From JANLIQ01 sp964358205 (lineage in GTDB: Bacteria > Patescibacteriota > UBA1384 > 2-12-FULL-50-11): DNA of 43,545 nt. Below, in pieces: positions 17,155 through 25,382 of this stretch. Position 1 is the stretch's first letter. Each line of letters begins with the position of its first letter. The notes beneath the pieces are model-generated. The model ran no database searches. It saw only the letters and a program-made list of their open reading frames with translations, and had not been told where the DNA came from. Both the position numbers and the translations under genes were made by a program. Where the stretch lies: contig CAYHNZ010000006.1 in NCBI GenBank assembly GCA_964358205.1, forward strand, positions 1 to 43,545. Reading direction: 5' to 3'.

Positions 17155-18066
17155 CTAAAAATTCTGGCGGACTTTGGCGGCGTGCTCGGCGTACGTTTTA
17201 GAAAAGAAGGTCTGACCTTTGGCATGGAAAAAATAGAGATAGTCGTGAGTCGCCGGCGCGGCGGCCGCTTCTAAACTTTTAAGTCCCGGGCTACAGATCG
17301 GGCCAGGCGGCCAACCGTCATTGAGGTAAGTGTTGTATGGCGAGATGACCGATTTATACTCGGCCAAGGTCACCGCTGCCCAGTTGCCCTTGGCGTACTG
17401 AATAGTTGGATCAGCCTCGAGCCGGATGCCTTGTCTGACTCGATTGGCGTAGACGCCGGCGATTTGGCTTCGATCTTCGTCCCCCAACGATTCGCGTTCA
17501 ACAATTGATGCCAGAATAACTGTCTCGGGCGTAATCCGTAGTTTTTTGGTTTTCTGCTCAAAAGTTTCTCGCATCAATTTAATTATCTCCGCGCTCGTGA
17601 CATCTATCTTTACTTCGTAAGTATCGGGGAACAGATAGCCCTCATACAGCTCGGCCAACTCGGTAAAGCCATTTAGTTGAGACAACTTTTTATCAGTCAC
17701 CAAGTAATCCTCCATCTGGCTGGCTCGCCAGCCCTCAATAATGGTTATTTTAGCCACCTTAAACTTACCGCTGGCCAGTTGTCCAGCAATATCTGAACCT
17801 GATTGGTTGGCTGATAGCTCATAAGTGCCGGGCAATATCTTACCGCTGATAAGTTTAAGATAGAGATAGAAAGCGAAGTCGTTTTTGATCAAGCCCTTAG
17901 CTTCCAAATTCTGCGAAATGTCGGCCGAGCGTTGATTGGCAACCACGACAAAGTCAATTTTCTGGCTTGATTCTTTGTCCCTCGGCGCTAAAAGAACAGT
18001 AAAAATCACCGTCAAAACAATGACTAATCCTAGCAATCCGAGCGCAACTCGTTTAAGGACTAACAT
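17155..18066 (-). CDS. mltG: Endolytic murein transglycosylase MltG
   Basis: 303 residues. An N-terminal transmembrane helix, a LysM-like region (~45-115), then the YceG/MltG catalytic domain with the conserved ILASIVERES (catalytic Glu), VYANRVRQGIRLEADPTIQYA, YNTYLNDGWPPGPICSPG and FFHAKG segments. MltG cuts nascent glycan strands and sets their length. It overlaps ruvX by 14 bases upstream and is followed 3 bases later by the C39-like gene. Confidence 0.95.
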   Translation of the reverse strand: MLVLKRVALGLLGLVIVLTVIFTVLLAPRDKESSQKIDFVVVANQRSADISQNLEAKGLIKNDFAFYLYLKLISGKILPGTYELSANQSGSDIAGQLASGKFKVAKITIIEGWRASQMEDYLVTDKKLSQLNGFTELAELYEGYLFPDTYEVKIDVTSAEIIKLMRETFEQKTKKLRITPETVILASIVERESLGDEDRSQIAGVYANRVRQGIRLEADPTIQYAKGNWAAVTLAEYKSVISPYNTYLNDGWPPGPICSPGLKSLEAAAAPATHDYLYFFHAKGQTFFSKTYAEHAAKVRQNF

Positions 18067-18481
18067 TTTCTTCGATATACTGCTGTAAAATTAGCTGGGC
18101 TGCCAATTGATGCTCGCGCAGTCTAGCCTCTTGGATGCTTAAACCCTGGCTCTCTAAAATATCTTCAGCCATAAAACTAGAAAGGGTTTCGTTGACGAAA
18201 TGAATCGTCTTATCTAATGCCACCCCTAGTTCATCGGCAAATTTTTGGATCTTTTGAGCTTCGGCACCAAGAGTGCCATCTTCATTTATCGGTAAACCAA
18301 CGACTATCGCATCGACCTGCTCTTGATTGATTAACTTGGCAACTGGCTCAAAAGCCAACGAGGGCTGATTATAAAAGCTTTTGTCTTTGCCGGACTGTAG
18401 GGTTGTCAGCTCGCTAGCCATTAATTCTCCAACCGCTACGCCAATGTTCTTTTCGCCCACATCTAGTCCTAAATACCGCAT
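18053..18481 (-). CDS. ruvX: Holliday junction resolvase-like protein RuvX (YqgF)
   Basis: 142 residues, normal for YqgF. RNase H-like fold with the first catalytic Asp in YLGLDVGEKNIGVAVG, VDAIVVGLPINEDGTLG, then FVNETLSSFMAE and the terminal LAAQLILQQYIEE. Family members are linked to pre-16S rRNA maturation and to junction resolution. I used the ATG at 18481 (MRYLGLDVGEKN): a longer open frame to 18529 would read through repeat block C and its extra residues are not family-like. It overlaps mltG by 14 bases. Confidence 0.93.
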   Translation of the reverse strand: MRYLGLDVGEKNIGVAVGELMASELTTLQSGKDKSFYNQPSLAFEPVAKLINQEQVDAIVVGLPINEDGTLGAEAQKIQKFADELGVALDKTIHFVNETLSSFMAEDILESQGLSIQEARLREHQLAAQLILQQYIEENVSP

Positions 18482-18643
18482 CACCCAAAAATATCCGATT
18501 TTTGGGAAATCCCAAATCCCAACATCCAAACTCCAAACAAATCCAAATCACCAAAATTACAGTTACTAATCGAGCTGTGCCGATGTTTTAAAATTTGGAA
18601 CTTGTTTTTTGTTTGGGATTTAGAGCTTGGGGTTTGGTTCATT
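18482..18643. repeat. Low-complexity inverted-repeat block C
   Basis: The left part is built of CCAAATCCCAAA words and the right part of TTTGGGATTT and TTTAGAGCTTGGGG words, so the halves can pair. A local perfect hairpin, CCCAAAAA with TTTTTGGG, sits at 18483-18505. The same words, including CAAATCACCAAA and TTTAGAGCTTGGG, recur in block F (41604-41742). Confidence 0.7.
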
Positions 18644-20422
18644 CTATTCTGTGGCTTCCTCCACGAAGCCGTATTCGACACTAATGGCTTGAGAAAGAAT
18701 TGGCAAGCGCTTCAGCCACCAACCAGGGATAACCTCGATTTTAACTTCGTCAGCCAGGTACTTATCTTTCAGAAAACTCTCCGCGCCGGCGATGGATTTA
18801 TTGTTAACCTCTTTAGCGATTGTTTTTTTGTTGATAACCGGGGCGGCGTAACCGGAAGCGGCAACAGTTATGGTCAGGGTGGTTTTATCTTCTGACAGTT
18901 CCTTAAAAGTGGGGGTAGCTTTTTTGGCCTCGGGGATAATTAGCTCTTGGTTGGGCGTTAATTTCTCCGCTAGTTTGGCTTTGACAGCCGTGTCAACAGC
19001 GTTTTGGTCGAAGGCAATTGTGAAGAGATTCAGGGTTACTGATGCGGAGGCCTTTTCAACTTGAGCCCCAACTTCTTTATCAACTTTTTGCTCCACCACT
19101 AATTGCCGAATACTTTCATTTAGAATAACTTGGCTGCCAGCCTTGCCTTTCAGCTCGTTGGTCGCATCAGCCACCAATTGCGTTATAAGGGCGGTATAGG
19201 CTTTATCGACATCATCTTGAGACAAAACGGTGATTTGTTTAGTAGTACCGCCGGTGGTCGAGCCAGTACCATTTATTCGACTGGCAAATCCGGAAAAAGT
19301 GAATGTGGTGCTAGCTAGATTATAGCCGTCACCAACTTCAGAGGCCGTCAGCGTCACTGACACCGCCGAAGAATTACAAACCGTGCCGCCACCGCTAAAA
19401 GAACCCGCCGGAATAGTTACGGCCGCGCCGGTAGTGAATGATTTACCGCCACCAGTTGCTTTAGTGCCGGCAGGCAAACTATGAGAATTGGTGTCTTCAC
19501 AGTTTTTGACAGCGATCGTACCGCTGGCTTTAGTACCGATGTTCTTCTGACCGGTTGCTATCACTTCTTGGGTTAGGGTTTTTTCAGTCGTTAGTAGATT
19601 GCCAGCGATTACACCCTCACCATCAGAGGCGGTTGTTTTGGCATTTAGGGTAACGGTATCGCTCAAGAGCTTGGCCGGAAAAGTCAAGGTGACAGTCGCC
19701 TTGGGTAAGAAAAAGAAGGTGACTAGTAGGGCTAGAATCACCAGTGATCCGGCGACGAGGGCTGATTTCCAGGGAAAAACAAATTCATGACGAGTTTGGA
19801 TTCCTCGCGAGACTATGGGAGGGAGACCGGGAGGGGGGACTGGGAACTGGGGACTAGGGACTGGTTTGTCAGGAGAAGGAACCGGTTCTTTAAGTGGGGT
19901 GATCGGGAGTTCGGTACTTACGATTGGCGCAACTTCGGATTCGCTAATACTTGGTTCCTCGGTACCGATCTCCTCGGAGGGCGATTTATCTTCATCAACT
20001 AGTTCCAAGTTCCCAGCTCCTAGTTCCGGCGCGGCCGTCTCTGGTGAGTAGCGATGAATTGGAGTGCCGTCGGGAAGGGTGTCGACGCCTGGCGGCGTGG
20101 CTTCTAGCTTCTGGCTACTAGCTGCTAGCACTGGTGCTCCAGAGACTACTGGCGAGGGGGCAGTAGCGACCGTCCCTAAGCTGGCGTAAGTTTCCAGCCC
20201 GACTTGTTTGGCTAAACGACTACCAATTTTGTTACTGGAAATAATCGCCACCTCTTTACCCAACTTCTGGGCCTGACGGGCTAATAGCTTTAAATTAACC
20301 AGACTTTGAAACATCGTGCTGTTTTTTGGCACCACCACCGCAATCTTCGTTTCGTCGACTTTCGCCAGTCGATCGATGATCGAGGTAATCTCTTCGTCCG
20401 GCTCTAAATAAATAGGCTTCAT
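18644..20422 (-). CDS. Membrane-anchored baseplate-J-like protein
   Basis: 592 residues. The N-terminal ~75 form a small alpha/beta domain (KIAVVVPKNSTMFQSLVNLKLL, VAIISSNKIGSRLAKQVGL). A long Pro/Ser/Glu-rich low-complexity linker follows (~85-215), then a transmembrane helix (SALVAGSLVILALLVTFFFLP). The C-terminal extracytoplasmic region is rich in Thr/Gly/Val, with the repeated ASGTIAVKN / GGTVCNSSAVSVTL style of baseplate-J-like domains. Proteins of this build recur in CPR genomes next to FtsA/PilM-like genes; their function is unknown but a surface appendage or envelope role is plausible. ATG at 20422 chosen because GGAGG lies 9 bases upstream. Confidence 0.7.
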   Translation of the reverse strand: MKPIYLEPDEEITSIIDRLAKVDETKIAVVVPKNSTMFQSLVNLKLLARQAQKLGKEVAIISSNKIGSRLAKQVGLETYASLGTVATAPSPVVSGAPVLAASSQKLEATPPGVDTLPDGTPIHRYSPETAAPELGAGNLELVDEDKSPSEEIGTEEPSISESEVAPIVSTELPITPLKEPVPSPDKPVPSPQFPVPPPGLPPIVSRGIQTRHEFVFPWKSALVAGSLVILALLVTFFFLPKATVTLTFPAKLLSDTVTLNAKTTASDGEGVIAGNLLTTEKTLTQEVIATGQKNIGTKASGTIAVKNCEDTNSHSLPAGTKATGGGKSFTTGAAVTIPAGSFSGGGTVCNSSAVSVTLTASEVGDGYNLASTTFTFSGFASRINGTGSTTGGTTKQITVLSQDDVDKAYTALITQLVADATNELKGKAGSQVILNESIRQLVVEQKVDKEVGAQVEKASASVTLNLFTIAFDQNAVDTAVKAKLAEKLTPNQELIIPEAKKATPTFKELSEDKTTLTITVAASGYAAPVINKKTIAKEVNNKSIAGAESFLKDKYLADEVKIEVIPGWWLKRLPILSQAISVEYGFVEEATE

Positions 20423-20436
20423 GACCAATTTCCTCC

Positions 20437-20551
20437 GGAAATTGTAATTTTTAATTTTGAATTTCCAATTTTCAATGAATTTTCAATGACGAAATTTAAA
20501 ATTTGATCATTCGAACTTAATTCGAAATTCGAAATTCGAAATTCGAAATTG
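20437..20551. repeat. Low-complexity block D with four tandem AATTCGA heptamers
   Basis: Between the ATPase gene and the baseplate-like gene: AAATTT/AATTTC words, then four exact tandem copies of AATTCGA (20519-20546) plus a partial fifth. Each junction recreates the palindrome TTCGAA. The same TTCGAA-rich vocabulary recurs in block G (43278-43416). Confidence 0.75.
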
Positions 20552-20561
20552 TTTCCCATTC

Positions 20562-21806
20562 TCATTGCTTCACTCCGGTCAGGGCTTTTTTCATCAGTGT
20601 CTCTAGCATACTCGTTTGGCCAATCAAGTCTAAGGCGACATTGCCTAAAGCCATCGGCGTGACCTGGGAAATGTCTTTGAGAGTTTTGGTCTCGTCGATC
20701 ATATTGGCGACATCGCTCGGCTTGATAAACTGCACTTCCGGTGCTCGGGCAAATGGCAAGTCTTTCGACCACTCCCGATCGGACAGAACTTCTTTGATCT
20801 CCGGCAGGTTACTGCCGCCGCCACAGAGCAGAATCTTTGAGGGCAAGAGATCGCCTTCGCCAAAATCCTCCAGTGATATTTGTAGGGCCGACAACCAAAC
20901 TTGGGTGTCGTTCTTGAGAGCGTGACGGACCAACTCGGCTTTTTCTTTATCGAGCGTGCCGGACGAGTAGGCGATTTTGTCTTCTTCGGCGCCTGCGAAA
21001 GTTTCACCCAGCACAGCCGCCACTCTCTTGGTGAACGCCCGACCGCCAATGGCAAACATCTTTGTCCCATCAACGCCGCCGTTTCGGACCACCGCAATAT
21101 CAGTCGTCCCCCCGCCGATATCAATAAAAGTGGCGGCAAAATCGGTCGACTCTTCGTTCATACAACGAGCAACGGCGTACGGCTCGGCGGCGATGGCTAA
21201 CAGTTCTAAATTCAATTCCCGCACGACCGTTTCCAAAGCGCCAAATTGGACGATCGGCGCAAAAGCATTATAAACCCCAACCGATAGTTCTTTGCCCTGA
21301 TAGCTCATCGGATTAGAAACTTTGTAGCCGTCGATAACGACCGAAACAATAGCGGCGTTAACCAGCTGAATATCGATCTCCTCCAACCCCGTTTCTTCGG
21401 CTAGTTCTTTGCGGGCTTGGCTGAAAGCCTGGGCTTGGACTTGGTTGACGATGTCTTGGAGTTCAGAAACCTGAATTTGGGTTTGCGGTTTTTGGCGAGT
21501 GACTTTGACGGTCGTGGTTGCCCCCTTGACCAGCTCGCCAGCGATGCCGACTATGGCTTTGTCCGGTAAAAATTGGGCCATCGTCGCCGCTTCTTCGATC
21601 GCCTTTTCGCAGTTATGGGCGACGCCGTGGATATCGGTAATGCCGCCGCCCTGCATATCGGAGAGTTTCTGACGGGCGCGGCCGACGCCACGGATATGAC
21701 CTTCGCCGTCAATCACCTCAAAAACCAGAGCTTTGACAAACTCCGTCCCAATATCGAGACTTATCGCCCAGTTATTCTGTTTTTTGCGCCCCCCAAACAG
21801 CCCCAT
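20562..21806 (-). CDS. Actin-like ATPase of the FtsA/PilM family
   Basis: 414 residues. Actin-fold motifs: phosphate-1 AISLDIGTEFVKALV, an SHS2-type insertion (VGIAGELVKGATTTVKVTR), phosphate-2 TFIDIGGGTTDIAVVRNGG and adenosine KILLCGGGSNLPEI. It resembles both FtsA (membrane tether of FtsZ) and PilM (type IV pilus platform). With the baseplate-J-like membrane protein next to it and no ftsZ or pilin genes nearby, either role is possible. The ATG at 21806 (MGLFGGRKKQNNW) is preferred over an upstream start because the promoter at 21817-21845 lies between them. Confidence 0.82.
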   Translation of the reverse strand: MGLFGGRKKQNNWAISLDIGTEFVKALVFEVIDGEGHIRGVGRARQKLSDMQGGGITDIHGVAHNCEKAIEEAATMAQFLPDKAIVGIAGELVKGATTTVKVTRQKPQTQIQVSELQDIVNQVQAQAFSQARKELAEETGLEEIDIQLVNAAIVSVVIDGYKVSNPMSYQGKELSVGVYNAFAPIVQFGALETVVRELNLELLAIAAEPYAVARCMNEESTDFAATFIDIGGGTTDIAVVRNGGVDGTKMFAIGGRAFTKRVAAVLGETFAGAEEDKIAYSSGTLDKEKAELVRHALKNDTQVWLSALQISLEDFGEGDLLPSKILLCGGGSNLPEIKEVLSDREWSKDLPFARAPEVQFIKPSDVANMIDETKTLKDISQVTPMALGNVALDLIGQTSMLETLMKKALTGVKQ

Positions 21807-21816
21807 AGATACTCTT

Positions 21817-21845
21817 ACAGTACCAGCCTCACCCTGGACAAGCAA
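21817..21845 (-). promoter_or_regulatory. Promoter of the FtsA/PilM-like gene
   Basis: TTGCTT, 17-base spacer, TACTGT, 10 bases before the ATG. Its -35 box overlaps, on the other strand, the 15-bp element used by the divergent gene at 21888. Confidence 0.45.
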
Positions 21846-21863
21846 TTGTATTTATGATAAAGT
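21831..21863 (+). promoter_or_regulatory. Promoter with shared 15-bp element (copy 1)
   Basis: ACCCTGGACAAGCAA at 21831-21845 recurs exactly at 22344-22358. It contains TGGACA, then 17 bases, then TAAAGT (21858-21863). The element ends 42 bases before the ATG at 21888, exactly the same distance as copy 2 from its gene. Confidence 0.5.
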
Positions 21864-21887
21864 AGCCAAGAACTTTAAGGATAGAAA

Positions 21888-22295
21888 ATGCTAGATCTTC
21901 AACAGACAGAATATGTACTCAATGCCATCTCGACCCTGACTGGCAACATCGGTAGCGCCAGCCAGCCGGTCAAGACCCTGACCGAGATTGAAGCTAAAGC
22001 GGCTAAAAACATGCAGCTACGCCGGGCCAACGAGCAGGTCGAAGCCCAAATCACAGCAGTGATTGAGGAACATACGGCGGTGATCGCTGACGAGTTGGCA
22101 GTCTATGGTTTTCAGAAAGCGATGATTCAGGCTCAGCAAGCGATCATCGGAGAAGACCGAGAGATGGCTGCGATCGCCGCCACCAAGGCAACGGACTTCT
22201 ACGGCTACTGTCAACATACGGGCGGGTTGAAAGGTCTGGGTCAAGCCGCACTGATGGTAGCATCGTACCTCGACGTTTTGTTCCTGCTCGAATGA
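21888..22295 (+). CDS. Hypothetical alpha-helical protein, 135 residues
   Basis: No family recognised. Predominantly helical with few charged turns; the N-terminal half is Gln/Glu/Ala-rich (KAAKNMQLRRANEQVEAQI) and the C-terminus more hydrophobic (LGQAALMVASYLDVLFLLE). No signal peptide. AAGGA lies 9 bases before the ATG, giving a reasonable ribosome site. It has its own promoter and an intrinsic terminator, and is one of only two plus-strand genes in an 17-kb minus-strand stretch. The promoter element shared with the next gene suggests both respond to the same condition. Real gene likely from these signals; function unknown. Confidence 0.65.
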   Translation: MLDLQQTEYVLNAISTLTGNIGSASQPVKTLTEIEAKAAKNMQLRRANEQVEAQITAVIEEHTAVIADELAVYGFQKAMIQAQQAIIGEDREMAAIAATKATDFYGYCQHTGGLKGLGQAALMVASYLDVLFLLE

Positions 22296-22307
22296 GTCCA
22301 AGTTCAA

Positions 22308-22337
22308 GCCTCCCCTCATCGGGAGGCTTCTTCTTTT
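22308..22337 (+). terminator. Intrinsic terminator of the 21888-22295 gene
   Basis: GCCTCCC, six-base loop, GGGAGGC followed by TTCTTCTTTT, 13 bases after the stop codon. Confidence 0.85.
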
Positions 22338-22343
22338 GTCCCA

Positions 22344-22376
22344 ACCCTGGACAAGCAACGAGTTAAAGCCTAATCT
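22344..22376 (+). promoter_or_regulatory. Promoter with shared 15-bp element (copy 2)
   Basis: Exact copy of the 15-bp element, with TGGACA, 17 bases, TAATCT (22371-22376). It lies 42 bases before the ATG at 22401. Confidence 0.5.
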
Positions 22377-22400
22377 GTGGCTACATCTCTAGGAGGTCTT

Positions 22401-22712
22401 ATGGAAAAGTTTTTGTACCTAACATGGCAGGAGGACTACGAAAGTTCGATTGACGAAGATCGGGATCCGCAACAATTCGGCAATTTTGGCGACTACTGGC
22501 TGAACATAATTAAGGGGTGTGGCCTAGAGGTACGTCCCTCAACGTTGAAGTTGCTTAACTTGGGCGTCGGCGGTATCAAAGCCGAAGATATTCAGAAAAC
22601 CGAAGCCAGCGATGAGGCGATGAGTCAGGCCGTTGGTGATCAGCCAATGTTACGACTTGGTCGGGAGCTTCTTCGGATCTATCTTTTGGATAGCGCCTGT
22701 GTACTCTCATGA
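22401..22712 (+). CDS. Hypothetical small acidic protein, 103 residues
   Basis: No family recognised. The acidic N-terminal half contains TWQEDYESSIDEDRDPQQF and is followed by a short hydrophobic/aromatic stretch (GDYWLNIIKGCGLEV). No membrane segment. A GTG at 22377 could extend it, but AGGAGG sits 4 bases before the ATG at 22401, which decides the start. It follows the 135-residue gene with its own copy of the same promoter element. The C-terminal end is uncertain: an alternative frame stays open to 22830, so a frameshift cannot be excluded. Nothing else is seen in 22713-22842. Confidence 0.55.
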   Translation: MEKFLYLTWQEDYESSIDEDRDPQQFGNFGDYWLNIIKGCGLEVRPSTLKLLNLGVGGIKAEDIQKTEASDEAMSQAVGDQPMLRLGRELLRIYLLDSACVLS

Positions 22713-22842
22713 CCCGAACGCATGGAAAGAATTAGCGATTGTGGCGAGAGAGCGCAAGACCAAGGTCTCAAAAGCGCTATCCGGTGTCTGCTCGATATGG
22801 TTGAACTTCACTAAACGACCCGCATTTTGACTGCCGGTAGTG

Positions 22843-24540
22843 TTAGCTTGATGAAGTAAAGCATCTCGCTTTGAGCCTTCGTACACCCTGTGCGGAGGCC
22901 TCCTCTTTGAGGATTTCGAACCGGCCGAGTTGGCCGGTTTTTTCTATATGCGGGCCACCGCAGAGTTCTTTGGAAAAATCTCCAATCGAGTAAACCGAAA
23001 CGGTGTCTCCGTATTTTTGCCCAAATTCGGCTAGGGCGCCAGATTGCAAGGCTTCGTCTTTCGACATTTCTTGTTTCACAACCGGCAAGTCGGCGGCAAT
23101 CTGGTCGTTCACAATATCTGCCACTTTCTTGAGTTCGTCGTCGGTCAATTTTCGGTCAAAGTTAAAGTCTAGGCGCAGCCGTTCGCTGGTGACATTTGAA
23201 CCTTTTTGGACGATCGAATCGCCCAAGACTTGCCTCAAGGCCGCTAGTAATAAATGATGGGCGGTGTGATGTTTGACTGTTTGTTCGTCGTGATCGGCCA
23301 AACCACCCTTGAACAAACCCTCCGAGCCCTGGCGAGAAATTTCTTGATGAGTCGCAAACAGCTTGGCAAACAAGTCGGTGTCAAACTCCCAGCCTAGATC
23401 CACCAGGTGCTCCAAGAGCAGCTCTTTGGGAAAACCAAACGACTCAAACAAATAAAATGCCAGCTTCGTAATTTCCTCGCTTGATGGTTGGCCGGTCTGA
23501 AGATCCACCCAGCGATCCAAATGACCGATCGCTCGAGCCAAGTTTTTTTCAAACTGGGCCTGTTCGTCGTCAAAAACTTTAATAATTCTTTCTGGGTCGG
23601 TCAGAGTATAGGTTGGGACGTAATAGGCGTGAATCTCGTGAATAATTTTAGTCAGATCGGCTTTGATGGCCGCTCGGCGCTCTAAGAAGACGATTTTGCG
23701 AATCAGTCGGCGTAAAATATAATCCCGACCCTTGTTGGCTGGCACTATTCCCTCGCTGACTAAAAATATTATCGCCCGCAAATGATCGACGATAATCTTG
23801 CTTTCGTACTCGCGGGTGCGATCGATCGATTCCACCCAACTTACAAAGGGCTCGATCGCCCAGACCGATCGATGACTCTGCAGAGTGGCTGCCAATCGCT
23901 CAAGTCCCGAGCCAGTATCTAGGCCAGCTTGGGGCAATTTCTCGAACTTGCCGTCGCTATTTTTGTAGTATTGGGCAAAAACCAAATTCCAAACCTCCAC
24001 GCCATCAATATAGATCTCACTGCACGGACCGCACGGCCCCTCCTCGCCGGTCGGTCCCCAAAAGTTATCGTCGCGACCCATTTTTTTAATTTCAATACCT
24101 AGCGTTTGCCAGATGCCTTCCGATTCGGTATCAGCTGGTGATAATTTATCGCCTTTAAAAACCGTCGCTGACACCCTTTCTTTGACCACCCCGAGTTTCT
24201 TGTGGATAAAGTTCCAGGCCTCTTTGATCGCCGTCTCTTTCATTTTCATCGACGATTCTTCGCCGAAACGAAAATTGCCGAGCATCTCGAAGATTGTTAG
24301 GTGAGTGGCGTCGCCAACTTCGCCGATGTCGCTGGTACGAAAAACTGGCTGAATCGTCACGACCGACTTGGCTGGGGCATCGAGCGGCGAGGCGTAAAAA
24401 TCCTTGAACTGTTGCATCCCGGCAGTCGTAAAAAGAACCGACGGGTCGTTGCGGGGGATTAAGCTGGATTCGTCTTGTCGTAAATAGCCAAGGTCGGTGA
24501 AATAGTCGATAAAGCTTTTTCGAACCTCGTCTAACTGCAT
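22843..24540 (-). CDS. alaS: Alanyl-tRNA synthetase, short form without C-Ala domain
   Basis: 565 residues against ~850-880 in most bacteria. The class II catalytic domain is complete (LFTTAGMQQFKDF, QPVFRTSDIGEVGDATHLTIFEMLGNFRFG, WGPTGEEGPCGPCSEIY, LDTGSGLERLA), as is the tRNA-recognition helical domain. The editing domain with its zinc-site motifs (HHTAHHLLLAAL and CGGPHIEKTGQLGRF) is present. The protein ends right after the editing domain, so the dimerising, tRNA-elbow-binding C-Ala domain is missing. It charges tRNA-Ala and should still clear mischarged Ser/Gly-tRNA. The lytic transglycosylase gene lies upstream on the same strand. Confidence 0.95.
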   Translation of the reverse strand: MQLDEVRKSFIDYFTDLGYLRQDESSLIPRNDPSVLFTTAGMQQFKDFYASPLDAPAKSVVTIQPVFRTSDIGEVGDATHLTIFEMLGNFRFGEESSMKMKETAIKEAWNFIHKKLGVVKERVSATVFKGDKLSPADTESEGIWQTLGIEIKKMGRDDNFWGPTGEEGPCGPCSEIYIDGVEVWNLVFAQYYKNSDGKFEKLPQAGLDTGSGLERLAATLQSHRSVWAIEPFVSWVESIDRTREYESKIIVDHLRAIIFLVSEGIVPANKGRDYILRRLIRKIVFLERRAAIKADLTKIIHEIHAYYVPTYTLTDPERIIKVFDDEQAQFEKNLARAIGHLDRWVDLQTGQPSSEEITKLAFYLFESFGFPKELLLEHLVDLGWEFDTDLFAKLFATHQEISRQGSEGLFKGGLADHDEQTVKHHTAHHLLLAALRQVLGDSIVQKGSNVTSERLRLDFNFDRKLTDDELKKVADIVNDQIAADLPVVKQEMSKDEALQSGALAEFGQKYGDTVSVYSIGDFSKELCGGPHIEKTGQLGRFEILKEEASAQGVRRLKARCFTSSS

Positions 24541-24571
24541 TTAATTTACCGAATCTAGGGGGTAAGTCATA

Positions 24572-24592
24572 GGCAATTAATAATTAATTGCC
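24572..24592. repeat. Perfect 21-bp palindrome between alaS and the transglycosylase gene
   Basis: GGCAATTAAT, one central base, ATTAATTGCC. It overlaps the last codons of the lytic transglycosylase gene on the minus strand. No U tract follows; it could be an operator or a weak transcript-end hairpin. Confidence 0.4.
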
Positions 24593-25312
24593 GAGTAAGT
24601 TCTTCCAAAACGAATCTATATTAGTCGAATCCGACGAGTCGGTTTTGCTTTGCGGAATATCGCGGCTAAAAAATAGGTTTTTCCAAAAATCGCCAACATT
24701 AATTGTTGCTAATAAATCGGTTGGGTTTTGGGCTTTAGCCGACAGATCGGGCAGATTTTCGTGATTGCACCAGTCGCCGTAAATTTTTTCGTACATATCG
24801 CCAACGGCAATTACTTTATCGGCGTAAGCCAGCGTCCCTTTGAAGGGATAGCCTTGCTCGTAACCGATAACTGCGCCACCACCGCCGTTGTAGGCAATCA
24901 AGGCCTTGATTTTATTGCCGCCGTAGCGTCGATTAACTAGATCGCTCAAGTAATAAGCACCGAATCTGATCGCCATTTTCGGATCCTTTTTTAGGTCGCT
25001 CGGCTGAAATGGGCTGACTTCCAGGTGCTTCGCCACCGATATAGCCGTACTGGAAATAAATTGAGTTAATCCCTGGGCCCCAGCCCCGGATTGGGCGGTC
25101 GGGTTCCAGCGACTCTCGGTGAAAATTAAACCAGCCAGAAGTTTCGGTTCGACATTGAAGTTTTTGGCTTCGTCGCAAACCGTTTGTTGATATTCTTTGG
25201 GTAGCGGGTAGGCAACACTAGCAAAGAGAGCTGGGCCGATGACAAACAAAAGTACGCCTAGCCCAACTAGAACTACTCCAGTAATTGCCAGAACTCTTAC
25301 CCACACTCTCAT
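24584..25312 (-). CDS. Soluble-lytic-transglycosylase-like (SLT) protein, membrane-anchored
   Basis: 242 residues. An N-terminal transmembrane helix (VLAITGVVLVGLGVLLFVIG), then an SLT/goose-lysozyme-type domain: LLAGLIFTESRWNP (catalytic Glu), SGAGAQGLTQFISSTA, MAIRFGAYYLSDLVNRRYGG and ALIAYNGGGGAV. It cleaves the MurNAc-GlcNAc bond of peptidoglycan outside the cytoplasmic membrane. The C-terminal ~70 residues are low in known features and end in SFWKNLLGN, a WKNL motif that also occurs ~30 residues earlier. Upstream is the membrane-anchored propeller gene, downstream alaS. Confidence 0.88.
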   Translation of the reverse strand: MRVWVRVLAITGVVLVGLGVLLFVIGPALFASVAYPLPKEYQQTVCDEAKNFNVEPKLLAGLIFTESRWNPTAQSGAGAQGLTQFISSTAISVAKHLEVSPFQPSDLKKDPKMAIRFGAYYLSDLVNRRYGGNKIKALIAYNGGGGAVIGYEQGYPFKGTLAYADKVIAVGDMYEKIYGDWCNHENLPDLSAKAQNPTDLLATINVGDFWKNLFFSRDIPQSKTDSSDSTNIDSFWKNLLGN

Positions 25313-25382
25313 TTTACGACCCCAGGGAGTAAATCGAGAATGTAATCGTTCTCATCAATAATAGTGTAACAAACAGAGCTGG

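Noticed and set aside
18482..18529. Longer ruvX start
   Set aside because: The extra 16 residues are encoded by the repeat block and precede the family's conserved start.
20519..20550. Tandem heptamer array as a CRISPR or iteron array
   Set aside because: Units are 7 bp with no spacers, there is no cas or replication gene nearby, and the block belongs with the other low-complexity junction repeats.
20562..21806. Calling the ATPase ftsA outright
   Set aside because: Sequence fits both FtsA and PilM, and no ftsZ or pilus genes are adjacent to decide.
22633..22830. Separate 65-residue gene overlapping the 103-residue gene
   Set aside because: No ribosome site and its first part is a shifted reading of the longer gene; kept only as a possible frameshift note.
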